Shown in pieces: positions 46,459 through 55,123 of a DNA stretch of 64,000 bases. Within the stretch, counting starts at the first letter, position 1; each line of letters begins with the position of its first letter. Source of the stretch: Aquibacillus albus (GTDB lineage Bacteria; Bacillota; Bacilli; Bacillales; Amphibacillaceae); assembly GCF_016908325.1 (NCBI RefSeq), contig NZ_JAFBDR010000014.1:42172-106171 (forward strand), in the 5' to 3' direction. Position numbers and translations under genes: made by a program. The notes below the pieces were generated by a model, which worked only from the letters and a program-made list of their open reading frames with translations, searched no databases and was not told the origin of the DNA.

Positions 46459-46599
46459 ATTTCACTAAGAAAAAAACCAACTTTTGAAGAATTACTTTCA
46501 CAAAGTAGAGAAGAGATACTTCAGGATGAGCAAGTACTCGAACAAATTGACGAAAAAATAGAAAATCGCATAAATGCATCTTTTAAAAAGGATGCCTAA
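46459..46599 (+). CDS. FbpB-like small protein with an apparent AUU start
   Basis: A 46-codon frame: LRKKPTFEELLSQSREEILQ, then a helical E/Q-rich segment and a KKDA end. This resembles the FbpB family of small Fur-regulated proteins. There is no ATG, GTG, TTG or CTG in frame between the upstream stop (46435) and the conserved region. The only sensible starts are ATT at 46459 (6 bp after the site AAAAGGAGAGG) or ATT at 46453. A terminator follows directly. Either initiation is at AUU or the gene lost its start; the good ribosome site favours the first. Confidence 0.62.
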   Translation: MSLRKKPTFEELLSQSREEILQDEQVLEQIDEKIENRINASFKKDA

Positions 46600-46625
46600 A
46601 AATGACCATAATAGGTCATTTTTTT
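46598..46625 (+). terminator. intrinsic terminator after the FbpB-like gene
   Basis: AAAAATGACC (46598-46607) pairs with GGTCATTTTT (46614-46623), then T. Confidence 0.82.
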
Positions 46626-46630
46626 ACGCT

Positions 46631-46666
46631 TTAAGAAAGACGAGACGAACGTCGAGTTTTTCTTAA
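46631..46666. repeat. short dispersed motif (family R3), hairpin copy
   Basis: AGACGAACGTCGAGTTTTTC (46643-46662) corresponds to 34601-34620. Here the outer bases TTAAGAAA (46631-46638) and TTTCTTAA (46659-46666) also pair, giving a longer hairpin. Confidence 0.55.
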
Positions 46667-46756
46667 CGAAACAATTCCCTGTTATCAAATGCATAGGAAA
46701 AGCTTATCAAACAAATAATAATTTTGCTATCCTAAAAGAAAGGGGATGTTAGGTCT

Positions 46757-46900
46757 ATGGGGAATCCAAAAAAGGATTCAAAGCATTTTAGACCAAGTCA
46801 TTTAGGAACTCAGCCATTAGAGGCTGGAGGTAACAAAGGGAAGAAGATGCAGGTAAAATCGAATGAAAAGCCTAAAGTTATTCAAACTAAAGGACATTAG
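46757..46900 (+). CDS. sspN: small acid-soluble spore protein N
   Basis: A 47-residue basic protein. It opens [19 protein letters not shown] and contains [10 protein letters not shown], the SspN signature. SspN is a minor forespore protein made under sigma-G. It lies directly upstream of tlp (13-bp gap), as in B. subtilis. A GAAAGGGGATG region precedes the ATG. Confidence 0.92.
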   Translation: MGNPKKDSKHFRPSHLGTQPLEAGGNKGKKMQVKSNEKPKVIQTKGH

Positions 46901-46913
46901 GAGGTGAGTCGAA

Positions 46914-47144
46914 ATGAGCCAGCATTATCAAAAACCTAATCCAGATAATCGTGAAGATAACGTCGATAAATTGCAGGAAAAAGTACAGAATACTATCGAA
47001 AATATAGAAGAAGCTCATGAAACAATGCGATTCGCCTCGGGAGAAGAAAAGCAAAAAATAGAAGCAAAAAACCATCGTAGAGAAGAATCAATACAATCTA
47101 TGCGAGAAGAAATTAAAGATGAATACCGAAATCAACATTCATAA
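46914..47144 (+). CDS. tlp: small acid-soluble spore protein Tlp
   Basis: A 76-residue hydrophilic helical protein. [20 protein letters not shown] is the Tlp signature, followed by [17 protein letters not shown] and a charged tail. Despite the name (thioredoxin-like protein) it has no CxxC. AGGAGGTGAG precedes the ATG. It is co-transcribed with sspN in the forespore of related species. Confidence 0.93.
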   Translation: MSQHYQKPNPDNREDNVDKLQEKVQNTIENIEEAHETMRFASGEEKQKIEAKNHRREESIQSMREEIKDEYRNQHS

Positions 47145-47150
47145 TAATAA

Positions 47151-47238
47151 GGGTCTGTCCCAGTTAGGGCAGGCCCTTTCCATTTGGCATCCTTTCAGCT
47201 ATGCTGAAAGTCGTGTGAAATCTTGATTTTCACACGAT
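47151..47238 (+). terminator. three consecutive hairpins after tlp
   Basis: GGGTCTGTCC (47151-47160) pairs with GGGCAGGCCC (47167-47176) and is followed by TTTCC. Then CTTTCAGC/GCTGAAAG (47192-47210) and TCGTGTGAAA/TTTCACACGA (47211-47237) form two further stems. Only the first looks like a terminator. Confidence 0.6.
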
Positions 47239-47358
47239 GAGTCAAAAATCAACGCGAACTTTAACACAGCCTTTCGTTTAAAAAACTACATAATGCAACA
47301 TAATATCTCCGAACCATTCTCTATGATAAAATAGTAATAATGAAGGGAGCGGTGCTAT

Positions 47359-49647
47359 TTGAATACCGAAAATAACTATAAATTAGAGACAACTATTGTT
47401 GAATGGAAGACAATACACTCCATACCGCCTCTTAAAGAAGTTGAAGTATTACGGAATATAGATGCTGTTCAAAAGCAGAATTTATCATTATCATCAACAT
47501 CAATTTCCATATTATATAGTATGCTTGTATTTTATCGGTTAAAAAGAAGTTTTAATGATGATCGTATTACCGATATTTTGTTAGAAGAAGCGAAAAAATA
47601 TGATGATCCCCCAACAACTTTAATCGAGATAATGGAAATGAAGTCTTTTTTTAATTTTTATTCTACTTTTAAGGATTCCACACTGGAAGATTGGTCAATC
47701 AGGGAAACTGACTTTGATCCGGCAAAACTAAAAAAAATCAATGAATTATTATCAGATATTGATCAAATACAACAACAGCACAAAACAATGAAAGAAGCTG
47801 AAAATAGTCCGTTAAGTAAGCTTCAAGGAAAAATAGTAGAGGAATTAAGTATTTTAAAGGATAATTTATATGATGCAATAGAAATGTTGGAAAATAAAAA
47901 AACGGGTGTTCCAATCCAGCAATTAAATAATCAAGTTAAAAAAATTGTTCAGCTCCTATCTGATTTCTATAACCAATTTCCTGAAGTATTTAGGTCTTCT
48001 ATGACAAAAGATCCACTCGTAGAATTAGAAGGGATGGTTGGTCTAAAAGAGGTCAAACAGTATATCCATAAATACTATCATTACTTACAATATCAAAAAG
48101 AAAGAAGAACAATTGGGTTTCATATGGTTGATGAACCTGGATTACATATGATAATTACTGGAAACCCGGGGACAGGGAAGACAACGATAGCAAGGCTATT
48201 GGCGGCTATTTATTATGAATTAGGCTTATTAGAAGCAAATCATGTTACGGAAGTTAACCGATCACATTTAGTAGGATCTTACGTGGGACAAAGTGAAGAA
48301 AATACTATTAACTTTGTGAAACAATCTATCGGCGGGATTCTTTTCATAGATGAGGCTTATAGTTTAAAGAGAGAAGGTCAATCTGGGAATGACTATGGCC
48401 AAGCTGTGATTGATACATTAGTTTCAAGTATGACAAGCAAGGAATTTTCCAATCGTTTTGCCGTAATATTAGCTGGATATCCAGAAGAGATGCGACAATT
48501 TTTATGGTCAAATCCAGGGTTAAGAAGCCGATTTCCAGAACAAAATCATATTGCGTTACCTAATTTTAAAATGGATGAGCTGATTCAGATTGCTGAAAAC
48601 ACAGCAATTGAAAATGATTACTTTTTTACAGAGGAAGCTTTAAACCGATTTGAGAGTATTATTGATCAAGCAAGAGTGGATGAGACGTTTGGGAATGCTA
48701 GAACAGTCCGTGACCTTGTGTTAAAAGCAATTTTTCAAAAAGGTGCTACCAAACCTTTGTCTGCACAAGAAAATTGGCTTGAACATATGCGAATTGATGT
48801 AAATGATCTTGATTTGATGGAAGATGATGTAACTGAGCAAAATCCAATGGATCAGCTGGAACGGTTGATTGGTCTAACTAACGTCAAGCAAGAGGTGAGA
48901 AAGCTTTCTTCTTTTGTCCGTATTCAACAACAACGAAAACAAGCAGGATTACCGAAAGTTCCTGTGCAATTACATGCTGTGTTTTCTGGAAACCCCGGTA
49001 CAGGGAAAACAACTGTTGCCAATATTTATTCAGAAATTTTGCATGAATGTGGATTGTTAAAAAGAGGTCACTTGGTAATTGCTTCTAGAAGTGATTTAGT
49101 TGCTGGTTTTGTCGGGCAAACAGCAATAAAAACGAAGCAAAAAGTCCGTGAAGCATTAGGTGGAGTATTGTTAATAGATGAAGCCTATGCTTTATTTCGG
49201 GGAGAAAAAGATTTTGGAAAAGAAGCAATCGATACATTAGTTGATGAAATGACGAAGCATAATGAAAATTTAGTAGTAATTCTAGCAGGATACAAAAATG
49301 AAATGAAGCAATTTATTGCCAGTAATCCTGGTCTAGAATCAAGGTTTAAGAAGTATATAGAATTTGAAGATTACAATAATGAAGAAATGTTACAAATTAC
49401 TAAATATCACGTAGCAAAATACCAATATGAAATGACTGATGAGGCTCGACATTATTTGTCAGATCAATTTAAGCAATTCAAGGTTGATGGAAATGCAAGG
49501 TTTGTTGTTAATCTAATAGATGAAGCCATTCAATTTCAAGCACTAAGAATGGGAGAGACAGATGATAATGATTGGACAGCATTTAAATTGCTTACCGGCG
49601 ATGATTTTAAAAATGCATGGATAACCATTAGGGGGAATAACCATTGA
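47359..49647 (+). CDS. double CbxX/SpoVK-type AAA ATPase
   Basis: A 762-residue protein. About 225 N-terminal residues form a helical domain with no recognised family. Two complete CbxX/CfqX AAA modules follow, each with Walker A GNPGTGKTT (about 268 and 544), Walker B (LFIDEAYSL; LLIDEAYAL) and the arginine-finger stretch SNPGLxSRF. It is a paralogue of spoVK (26.2 kb) with the module duplicated. The start is TTG (47359) after GAAGGGAGCGG. Its TGA overlaps the TTG of yneP (TTGA), so the two are coupled. The substrate is unknown, and a sporulation role is only suggested by homology. Confidence 0.85.
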   Translation: MNTENNYKLETTIVEWKTIHSIPPLKEVEVLRNIDAVQKQNLSLSSTSISILYSMLVFYRLKRSFNDDRITDILLEEAKKYDDPPTTLIEIMEMKSFFNFYSTFKDSTLEDWSIRETDFDPAKLKKINELLSDIDQIQQQHKTMKEAENSPLSKLQGKIVEELSILKDNLYDAIEMLENKKTGVPIQQLNNQVKKIVQLLSDFYNQFPEVFRSSMTKDPLVELEGMVGLKEVKQYIHKYYHYLQYQKERRTIGFHMVDEPGLHMIITGNPGTGKTTIARLLAAIYYELGLLEANHVTEVNRSHLVGSYVGQSEENTINFVKQSIGGILFIDEAYSLKREGQSGNDYGQAVIDTLVSSMTSKEFSNRFAVILAGYPEEMRQFLWSNPGLRSRFPEQNHIALPNFKMDELIQIAENTAIENDYFFTEEALNRFESIIDQARVDETFGNARTVRDLVLKAIFQKGATKPLSAQENWLEHMRIDVNDLDLMEDDVTEQNPMDQLERLIGLTNVKQEVRKLSSFVRIQQQRKQAGLPKVPVQLHAVFSGNPGTGKTTVANIYSEILHECGLLKRGHLVIASRSDLVAGFVGQTAIKTKQKVREALGGVLLIDEAYALFRGEKDFGKEAIDTLVDEMTKHNENLVVILAGYKNEMKQFIASNPGLESRFKKYIEFEDYNNEEMLQITKYHVAKYQYEMTDEARHYLSDQFKQFKVDGNARFVVNLIDEAIQFQALRMGETDDNDWTAFKLLTGDDFKNAWITIRGNNH

Positions 49648-50063
49648 AAGTTGTTGAAGAATTAATTAAAGTAAGATATCAAGAAACCGATCAAATGGGT
49701 GTTGTTTATCATGCGAATTATTTAGTTTGGTTTGAGATTGGAAGAACAGCATTTATCGAATCTCTCGGTTTTCAATATCATGAGATGGAGACTGAAGGTA
49801 TTGTTTCTCCTGTTATTGATGCGCATATGTATTTTAAACAGCCGATAAGGTATGGACAAGATGTTTATGTTAAAACTTGGATTGAAGAATATGATGGCTT
49901 ACGTACAACTTACGGATATCAAGTAGAAGATACAAATGGAAATGCAGCTGTCACAGGAAGCACCAAACATGTCATTGTTAAAAAAGATAATTTTAAACCG
50001 GTATCGTTAAGGCGAAAGTTTCCTGAATGGCATCAAGCTTATATAAATGCACTTGGTGAGTGA
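49644..50063 (+). CDS. yneP: 4-hydroxybenzoyl-CoA thioesterase-type acyl-CoA thioesterase YneP
   Basis: A 139-residue hot-dog-fold thioesterase. The catalytic motif YQETDQMGVVYHANYLVWFE contains the aspartate of the 4HBT family. The start is TTG (49644), overlapping the previous stop codon, with GGGGGAA upstream. It is likely to hydrolyse short or branched acyl-CoA; the substrate is unknown. yneQ follows at once. In B. subtilis yneP and yneQ are likewise adjacent. Confidence 0.9.
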   Translation: MKVVEELIKVRYQETDQMGVVYHANYLVWFEIGRTAFIESLGFQYHEMETEGIVSPVIDAHMYFKQPIRYGQDVYVKTWIEEYDGLRTTYGYQVEDTNGNAAVTGSTKHVIVKKDNFKPVSLRRKFPEWHQAYINALGE

Positions 50064-50071
50064 GGGATAGT

Positions 50072-50371
50072 ATGGCTTTTGGTATTAATCGAGCAGAATT
50101 ATACATGTGGAAAGAGTTAGTTTACCAAGGGAAAGTTGCTTTTTTAACACACTATTGGTTGGATCCCAGATTTCCAAATTGTAAGACGGTTACAAAAGTA
50201 GGATGTAGTGACTTAGATAAATTAATTGAATGGGGAAAACAATATGGATTAGATCCTTGCTGGATTCATTTAGATCCTAGGTTTCCACATTATGATTTAT
50301 TTGGGGAAAGACAAAAACATATTTTAATGGAAGAAGAGCAATGGGAGCAAATTTCAAAATTTAACTTATGA
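50072..50371 (+). CDS. yneQ: conserved hypothetical protein YneQ
   Basis: A 99-residue soluble protein matching YneQ: it begins MAFGINRAELYMWKE and contains VAFLTHYWLDPRFP and a second LDPRFPHYDLFGE, so the LDPRFP motif occurs twice. The ATG at 50072 was chosen because GAGGGA lies just upstream and family members begin at this point. The function is not known. It is convergent with yidD across a two-sided hairpin. Confidence 0.88.
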   Translation: MAFGINRAELYMWKELVYQGKVAFLTHYWLDPRFPNCKTVTKVGCSDLDKLIEWGKQYGLDPCWIHLDPRFPHYDLFGERQKHILMEEEQWEQISKFNL

Positions 50372-50375
50372 TTTA

Positions 50376-50408
50376 ATAAGGCCTATCTTTTAAAAGAAGA
50401 TAGGCCAA
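50376..50408. terminator. bidirectional terminator-like hairpin between yneQ and yidD
   Basis: GGCCTATCTT (50380-50389) pairs with AAGATAGGCC (50397-50406) between two convergent genes. The flanking T-runs are weak. Confidence 0.65.
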
Positions 50409-50413
50409 TATAA

Positions 50414-50653
50414 TTACTCTTTTTTATTACTTTTTGTTTCTTTTTCAGGAACTGGGTCAAATCCTCCAGGATGAAACGGATGACATTTTAAAATCCGTTT
50501 TATTGTTAAATAACTACCCTTTACTGCTCCAAACCGTTGAAAGGATTCCAAACCGTATTGGGAACATGTTGGATAAAACCTACAAGTAGCTGGCTTTAGT
50601 GGACTAATAATTTTTTGGTAAACCCGAATACATGTGATAAAAATATGTTTCAT
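50414..50653 (-). CDS. yidD: membrane protein insertion efficiency factor YidD
   Basis: A 79-residue YidD with the family signature [22 protein letters not shown] and [12 protein letters not shown]. It is a small amphipathic membrane-associated protein that helps YidC-dependent insertion. The ATG at 50653 gives a normal-length product 8 bp after the folE2 stop. An upstream in-frame start would overlap the end of folE2, so the exact start is uncertain. The two genes are probably one transcript. Confidence 0.88.
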   Translation of the reverse strand: MKHIFITCIRVYQKIISPLKPATCRFYPTCSQYGLESFQRFGAVKGSYLTIKRILKCHPFHPGGFDPVPEKETKSNKKE

Positions 50654-50660
50654 TTCATTA

Positions 50661-51593
50661 CTACATTTCCAATTTTTTATCATAGGTAATCGAAGCAATT
50701 GCATCATGCAAATGAATAGATTCTTCGTTTCGGCACATTACTGAAAACTTTTCTATAAAATCGATCTCATAAAGATCAGCCGCAACTAAACGAACAATAT
50801 CTTCTACAAATCTTGGGTTTTCATAGGCATGCTCTGTTATCATTTTCTCATCAGGTCGTTTAAGAACGGGATGAATTCTGGCACTAGCATTACTTTCAGT
50901 AGCTTCCAGAAGCAGTTGTTTCCAATCAAAATCCTTGTCATTAAAATCGTTACTAAGAGTTACATCCATAGAGACGATTCCGCGTTGATTATGGGCACTA
51001 TATTCACTTATTTCCTTTGAACAAGGACATAGAGTAGTAATTGTTCCAGTTAAGCCAACCTCTATATCATATCCTTTCTCTATATCATAAGACACCTTAA
51101 TTTTTGCATCCGCATGGTTTAAACCAGCTAACTCTGAAGCTGGACCTTTTCTTTCAAAAAACCAAGGGAAGGATACTTCCATCATAGCGTCCTTTTGTTT
51201 TAATCTTTCTGCTAAATCTCTTGTGAATGTTTTTAATAAATCAATACTAATTTCAAATGAATCTGTATTGTAATACTCATGCAGTTGTTCTGTGAAGCGA
51301 CTCATGTTTGTCCCTTTATTGTCTTTACCTATGCTAGATGTGAATGTAAATGTACCAATCGTTGCTTGTGAGTGAGGCTCCATCTTGCTACCAACTGTAA
51401 TTGGATGTTTTACATTTGAAATACCAACTGCATCTATATCAAATAAAAAATCTTTTTTTGTATTTTGTAAATCAGCCATTTCTTCTTTGTTTTCAGGCTT
51501 TGTTCTAGGACCAGGTGAAACAGATCCAAACAATTTATGGCGATCAATTTTATTAGGTAGTACTTTTTTATGGTTATGTTCCGTTTTATTCAT
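50661..51593 (-). CDS. folE2: GTP cyclohydrolase I type 2 (FolE2)
   Basis: A 310-residue enzyme of the GCYH-IB family. [12 protein letters not shown] near the N-terminus and [17 protein letters not shown], with the conserved metal-binding cysteine, identify it. It makes 7,8-dihydroneopterin triphosphate from GTP for folate synthesis and, unlike FolE, does not need zinc. In B. subtilis the homologue is Zur-repressed; no convincing Zur box was seen here. GAAAGGAG precedes the ATG on the minus strand. Confidence 0.95.
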   Translation of the reverse strand: MNKTEHNHKKVLPNKIDRHKLFGSVSPGPRTKPENKEEMADLQNTKKDFLFDIDAVGISNVKHPITVGSKMEPHSQATIGTFTFTSSIGKDNKGTNMSRFTEQLHEYYNTDSFEISIDLLKTFTRDLAERLKQKDAMMEVSFPWFFERKGPASELAGLNHADAKIKVSYDIEKGYDIEVGLTGTITTLCPCSKEISEYSAHNQRGIVSMDVTLSNDFNDKDFDWKQLLLEATESNASARIHPVLKRPDEKMITEHAYENPRFVEDIVRLVAADLYEIDFIEKFSVMCRNEESIHLHDAIASITYDKKLEM

Positions 51594-51688
51594 TGTTTCG
51601 ACTCCTTTCAGCCAATTTCCACTATTTCAAAGTATACTCAACAAATTATTAATATTCAATTTTTTTAATTGTTTAACAGAGCCAAGTG

Positions 51689-51717
51689 TAAAAAAGACCA
51701 GACACGTATGTCAGGTC
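51689..51717 (-). terminator. intrinsic terminator of plsY
   Basis: Read on the minus strand, GACCTGACA pairs with TGTCTGGTC (one mismatch), followed by TTTTTT. Confidence 0.75.
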
Positions 51718-51764
51718 AGCCATGCTATTTTATACAACTGTTTCAATGATAGCACCATATTTGC

Positions 51765-52346
51765 TCACATCCATTTTATTTTTGGTTCTGTTTTATTAAT
51801 AATCCGTTTTATGTTTGTTCGGTGTCGATAAAAAACAAATATAGTTAAGATGGATGTGATGATGATTAGTCCTGTATTTTGCAGAAAGAAACTTACAATG
51901 ATCGTTATAATTCCAGTCACCATGGATGCAAGAGATACATACTTAGATAGATACAATACGATGAAGAAGGTTATTAATATGATTAAAAATAAAAAAGGAC
52001 TAACCCCAAGAATGATACCACCTGAAGTTGCTACTGCTTTGCCTCCCTTGAAATTTGCAAAAATAGGATACATATGTCCAATCACTGCAAAAACCCCTAT
52101 AAGAAGAGGGTTTATCTCGACCCCGAATAGGATTGGTAGCTGGGTAGCAAGTGTACCTTTCAGTATATCAGCTAATGTAACAGTGATACCTGCTTTAATT
52201 CCTAGTACTCGGAATGTATTGGTACCGCCAAGATTGCCACTTCCATGATCTCTGATATCTGTTTTATATCCAATTTTTCCGACGATTAATCCAAAGGGAA
52301 TAGAACCAATAAGATAAGCTAGAATAATTATGATGATTATTAACAT
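51765..52346 (-). CDS. plsY: acyl-phosphate glycerol-3-phosphate acyltransferase PlsY
   Basis: A 193-residue polytopic membrane enzyme. It has the three PlsY loops: GSIPFG near the N-terminus, [13 protein letters not shown], and [12 protein letters not shown]. It transfers an acyl group from acyl phosphate (made by PlsX) to glycerol-3-phosphate, the first step of phospholipid synthesis in Bacillota. It corresponds to B. subtilis YneS and lies beside yneT and parEC as there. Confidence 0.95.
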   Translation of the reverse strand: MLIIIIIILAYLIGSIPFGLIVGKIGYKTDIRDHGSGNLGGTNTFRVLGIKAGITVTLADILKGTLATQLPILFGVEINPLLIGVFAVIGHMYPIFANFKGGKAVATSGGIILGVSPFLFLIILITFFIVLYLSKYVSLASMVTGIITIIVSFFLQNTGLIIITSILTIFVFYRHRTNIKRIINKTEPKIKWM

Positions 52347-52493
52347 CGTTTAGAAACTCCTTTATTTGTCAAACTTGTACCGTTATTTTAACATGAAGTA
52401 TGATGAGATAGTACTTTATTATAAAAACAATGCTTTATTCATTTTTAAATTATACATAAAACATTAAACTAGAGAAAGAGAGGGTATTATCAA

Positions 52494-52907
52494 ATGGAAA
52501 ACCCTTCCAGAAAAGAACTGAAAGAATTGTTAAAAAATGCTAAAACAATAGCTGTCGTTGGGCTTTCTGACCGTCCTGATCGAACTTCTTACCAAATAGC
52601 CAAGGCAATGCAACAAGAGGGATATAGAATTATCCCTATTAACCCAAACATAAAAGAATCTCTAGGTGAGCAATCCTATGCATCTTTATTAGATGTTAAA
52701 GAGCCAATCGATATTGTGAACGTATTCCGAAGGTCTGAGTTTCTTCCCAACCTCGCCAAACAAGTTGTGAACACTAATACTACTGTTTTTTGGGCACAAC
52801 AAGGAGTAGTTAATGAGGAAGCATACAATTACTTAAAGAAACATAATATAACAGTTATTATGAATGTATGTATAAAAGTTGCCCATTCGGTTTTACTAGG
52901 AAAGTAA
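52494..52907 (+). CDS. yneT: CoA-binding domain protein YneT
   Basis: A 137-residue Rossmann-fold CoA-binding protein. AKTIAVVGLSDRPDRTSYQIA is the nucleotide-binding part and INPNIKESLGEQSYASL follows. The C-terminus VIMNVCIKVAH contains the conserved cysteine of the family. The AGAGAGGG ribosome site is upstream. Divergent from plsY and upstream of parE, as in B. subtilis. The ligand is inferred from the family. Confidence 0.92.
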   Translation: MENPSRKELKELLKNAKTIAVVGLSDRPDRTSYQIAKAMQQEGYRIIPINPNIKESLGEQSYASLLDVKEPIDIVNVFRRSEFLPNLAKQVVNTNTTVFWAQQGVVNEEAYNYLKKHNITVIMNVCIKVAHSVLLGK

Positions 52908-52920
52908 GCTAAAGGCAAGA

Positions 52921-52948
52921 AATCTCTGTTCATTAGCAGGGATTTTTT
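52921..52948 (+). terminator. intrinsic terminator after yneT
   Basis: AATCTCTG (52921-52928) pairs with CAGGGATT (52937-52944, one G-T), then T-run. Confidence 0.82.
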
Positions 52949-53152
52949 CTTTTAACTATAATTATATAAGAAATCAACCATAAAATAATGTTTGCTAATT
53001 TGTTGAAACAAGCTAAAATAAGACAAGTACACCTTTACATAATCAAACACTTGTTCTACTATGGATGATAAATTAATGATAATGATAACAAATAAAGATT
53101 TTGCAATGAGTTTAATGATGCAGCATGGGTAAAAGAAGGGAGTCGATATTGA

Positions 53153-55108
53153 TTGAGTAAACAAACAACGCCACAATATACAGATGAATCTATTCAAGTG
53201 CTAGAGGGATTAGAGGCTGTAAGAAAAAGACCGGGAATGTATATAGGAAGTACAGATGCTAGAGGATTACACCACCTTGTTTATGAAATTGTTGACAATG
53301 CTGTCGATGAGGCACTGGCGGGTTACGGTAATCACATAAAAGTAACGATTCATCCTGATAACAGCATTTCCGTTGATGATAAAGGACGTGGTATGCCAAC
53401 TGGAATGCACCAAACTGGACGACCAACTCCAGAAGTAATACTTACGGTATTACACGCAGGTGGTAAATTTGGGCAAGGTGGATATAAAACTAGTGGTGGG
53501 CTTCATGGAGTAGGTGCATCTGTAGTTAATGCGTTATCGGAATGGCTTGAGGTTACCATCTATCGTGATGGAATTGTATATAAACAACGATTTGAAAAGG
53601 GCGGTATTCCTGTTACTTCTCTGGAAAAGACAGGAACGACAAAAAAAACGGGAACAACGATACACTTTAAGCCTGATTCGACAGTTTTTACGACAACAAC
53701 GTATCAGTTCGAAATCTTATCGGAGCGATTAAGAGAGGCTGCTTTTCTACTTAAAGGAATGAGAATTGATTTAATTGATAAAAGGGTTAACGAGGAAGAA
53801 ACGTATCAATACCCAGACGGTTTAGTATCTTTTGTTGCTTATTTAAATGAAGAGAAGGATGCGTTACATCCGGTTGTTTCCTTTGAAGGTGAGCAACAGG
53901 AAATTGAAATTGATTTTGCCTTTCAGTTTAACGATGGCTATGCCGAAAGTATGTTATCTTTTGTAAACAACGTAAGAACCAAGGATGGGGGTACTCATGA
54001 ATCCGGTGCCAGAACAGCTATTACACGAGTATTTAATGATTATGCACGAAAAGCTGGAATGTTAAAGGACAAGGATAAAAACCTTGAAGGAAATGATATT
54101 AGAGAAGGTTTTACAGCCATCGTTTCTGCTCGAATACCAGAAGAAAAATTACAATTTGAAGGTCAAACAAAAGGAAAGCTTGGAACGTCTGAAGCAAGAT
54201 CTGCTGTAGATGCAGTAGTTTCTGAAAACCTACTTTATTTTTTAGAGGAGAATGCTGATGTTGCAAGTATGTTAATCAAAAAAGCAATTCGTGCGAAGGA
54301 TGCACGAGAAGCAGCTCGGAAAGCTAGGGAAGATGCAAGGTCTGGTAAAAAAAGAAAAAGAAAAGATACCATACTAAGTGGTAAGTTAACACCAGCTCAG
54401 TCAAGGAACGCAGAAAAAAATGAATTATATTTGGTGGAGGGTGATTCAGCTGGTGGATCCGCAAAACAAGGAAGGGATCGAAAGTTTCAGGCTGTTTTAC
54501 CGCTTCGTGGAAAAGTAATTAATACGGAAAAAGCGAAACTTGCAGATGTTTTTAAAAATGAAGAAATTTCTACGATTATCCACACAATTGGTGCTGGTGT
54601 TGGTGGTGATTTTAACTTAGAGGATGTGCAGTACAATAAAATTGTGATTATGACAGATGCAGATACGGACGGTGCACATATTCAAGTATTACTGCTAACC
54701 TTCTTTTATAGATATATGCGCCAATTAATTGAATCAGGTAAAATCTATATTGCTCTACCGCCACTTTATAAAGTTTCAAAAGGAAAAGGAAAAAAAGAGA
54801 AGATTCATTATGCGTGGAATGAACAAGAAATGAAAAAATATATGGCAGAGTTTAAAAATGGTTATATCATCCAAAGGTATAAGGGTTTAGGTGAAATGAA
54901 TGCTGATCAACTATGGGAAACAACGATGAACCCTGAAACCCGTACACTTATACGTGTTACCATTGATGATTTAGCAAGAGCAGAACGAAGGGTAACAACC
55001 TTAATGGGGGATAAGGTAGAACCACGAAGAAAGTGGATCGAATCCCATGTCGAATTTGGATTAGAAGAGGAAACGAATATTATTGATAATGAAAATATTC
55101 ACTCATAA
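53153..55108 (+). CDS. parE: DNA topoisomerase IV subunit B
   Basis: A 651-residue GHKL-type II topoisomerase ATPase subunit. EAVRKRPGMYIGS and DNAVDEALAG are ATPase motifs, GGLHGVGASVVNAL follows, and the Toprim region has LVEGDSAGGSAKQGRDR and DADTDGAHI. With ParC it decatenates daughter chromosomes. The start is TTG (53153) after GAAGGGAG, and the N-terminal sequence is typical. It is in an operon with parC (15-bp gap). Confidence 0.96.
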   Translation: MSKQTTPQYTDESIQVLEGLEAVRKRPGMYIGSTDARGLHHLVYEIVDNAVDEALAGYGNHIKVTIHPDNSISVDDKGRGMPTGMHQTGRPTPEVILTVLHAGGKFGQGGYKTSGGLHGVGASVVNALSEWLEVTIYRDGIVYKQRFEKGGIPVTSLEKTGTTKKTGTTIHFKPDSTVFTTTTYQFEILSERLREAAFLLKGMRIDLIDKRVNEEETYQYPDGLVSFVAYLNEEKDALHPVVSFEGEQQEIEIDFAFQFNDGYAESMLSFVNNVRTKDGGTHESGARTAITRVFNDYARKAGMLKDKDKNLEGNDIREGFTAIVSARIPEEKLQFEGQTKGKLGTSEARSAVDAVVSENLLYFLEENADVASMLIKKAIRAKDAREAARKAREDARSGKKRKRKDTILSGKLTPAQSRNAEKNELYLVEGDSAGGSAKQGRDRKFQAVLPLRGKVINTEKAKLADVFKNEEISTIIHTIGAGVGGDFNLEDVQYNKIVIMTDADTDGAHIQVLLLTFFYRYMRQLIESGKIYIALPPLYKVSKGKGKKEKIHYAWNEQEMKKYMAEFKNGYIIQRYKGLGEMNADQLWETTMNPETRTLIRVTIDDLARAERRVTTLMGDKVEPRRKWIESHVEFGLEEETNIIDNENIHS

Positions 55109-55123
55109 AGGGGGAGACAATTT

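Noticed and set aside
51594..51660. Zur box upstream of folE2
   Set aside because: The AT-rich stretch has no good match to the Zur dyad, although Zur control is known for the B. subtilis homologue.
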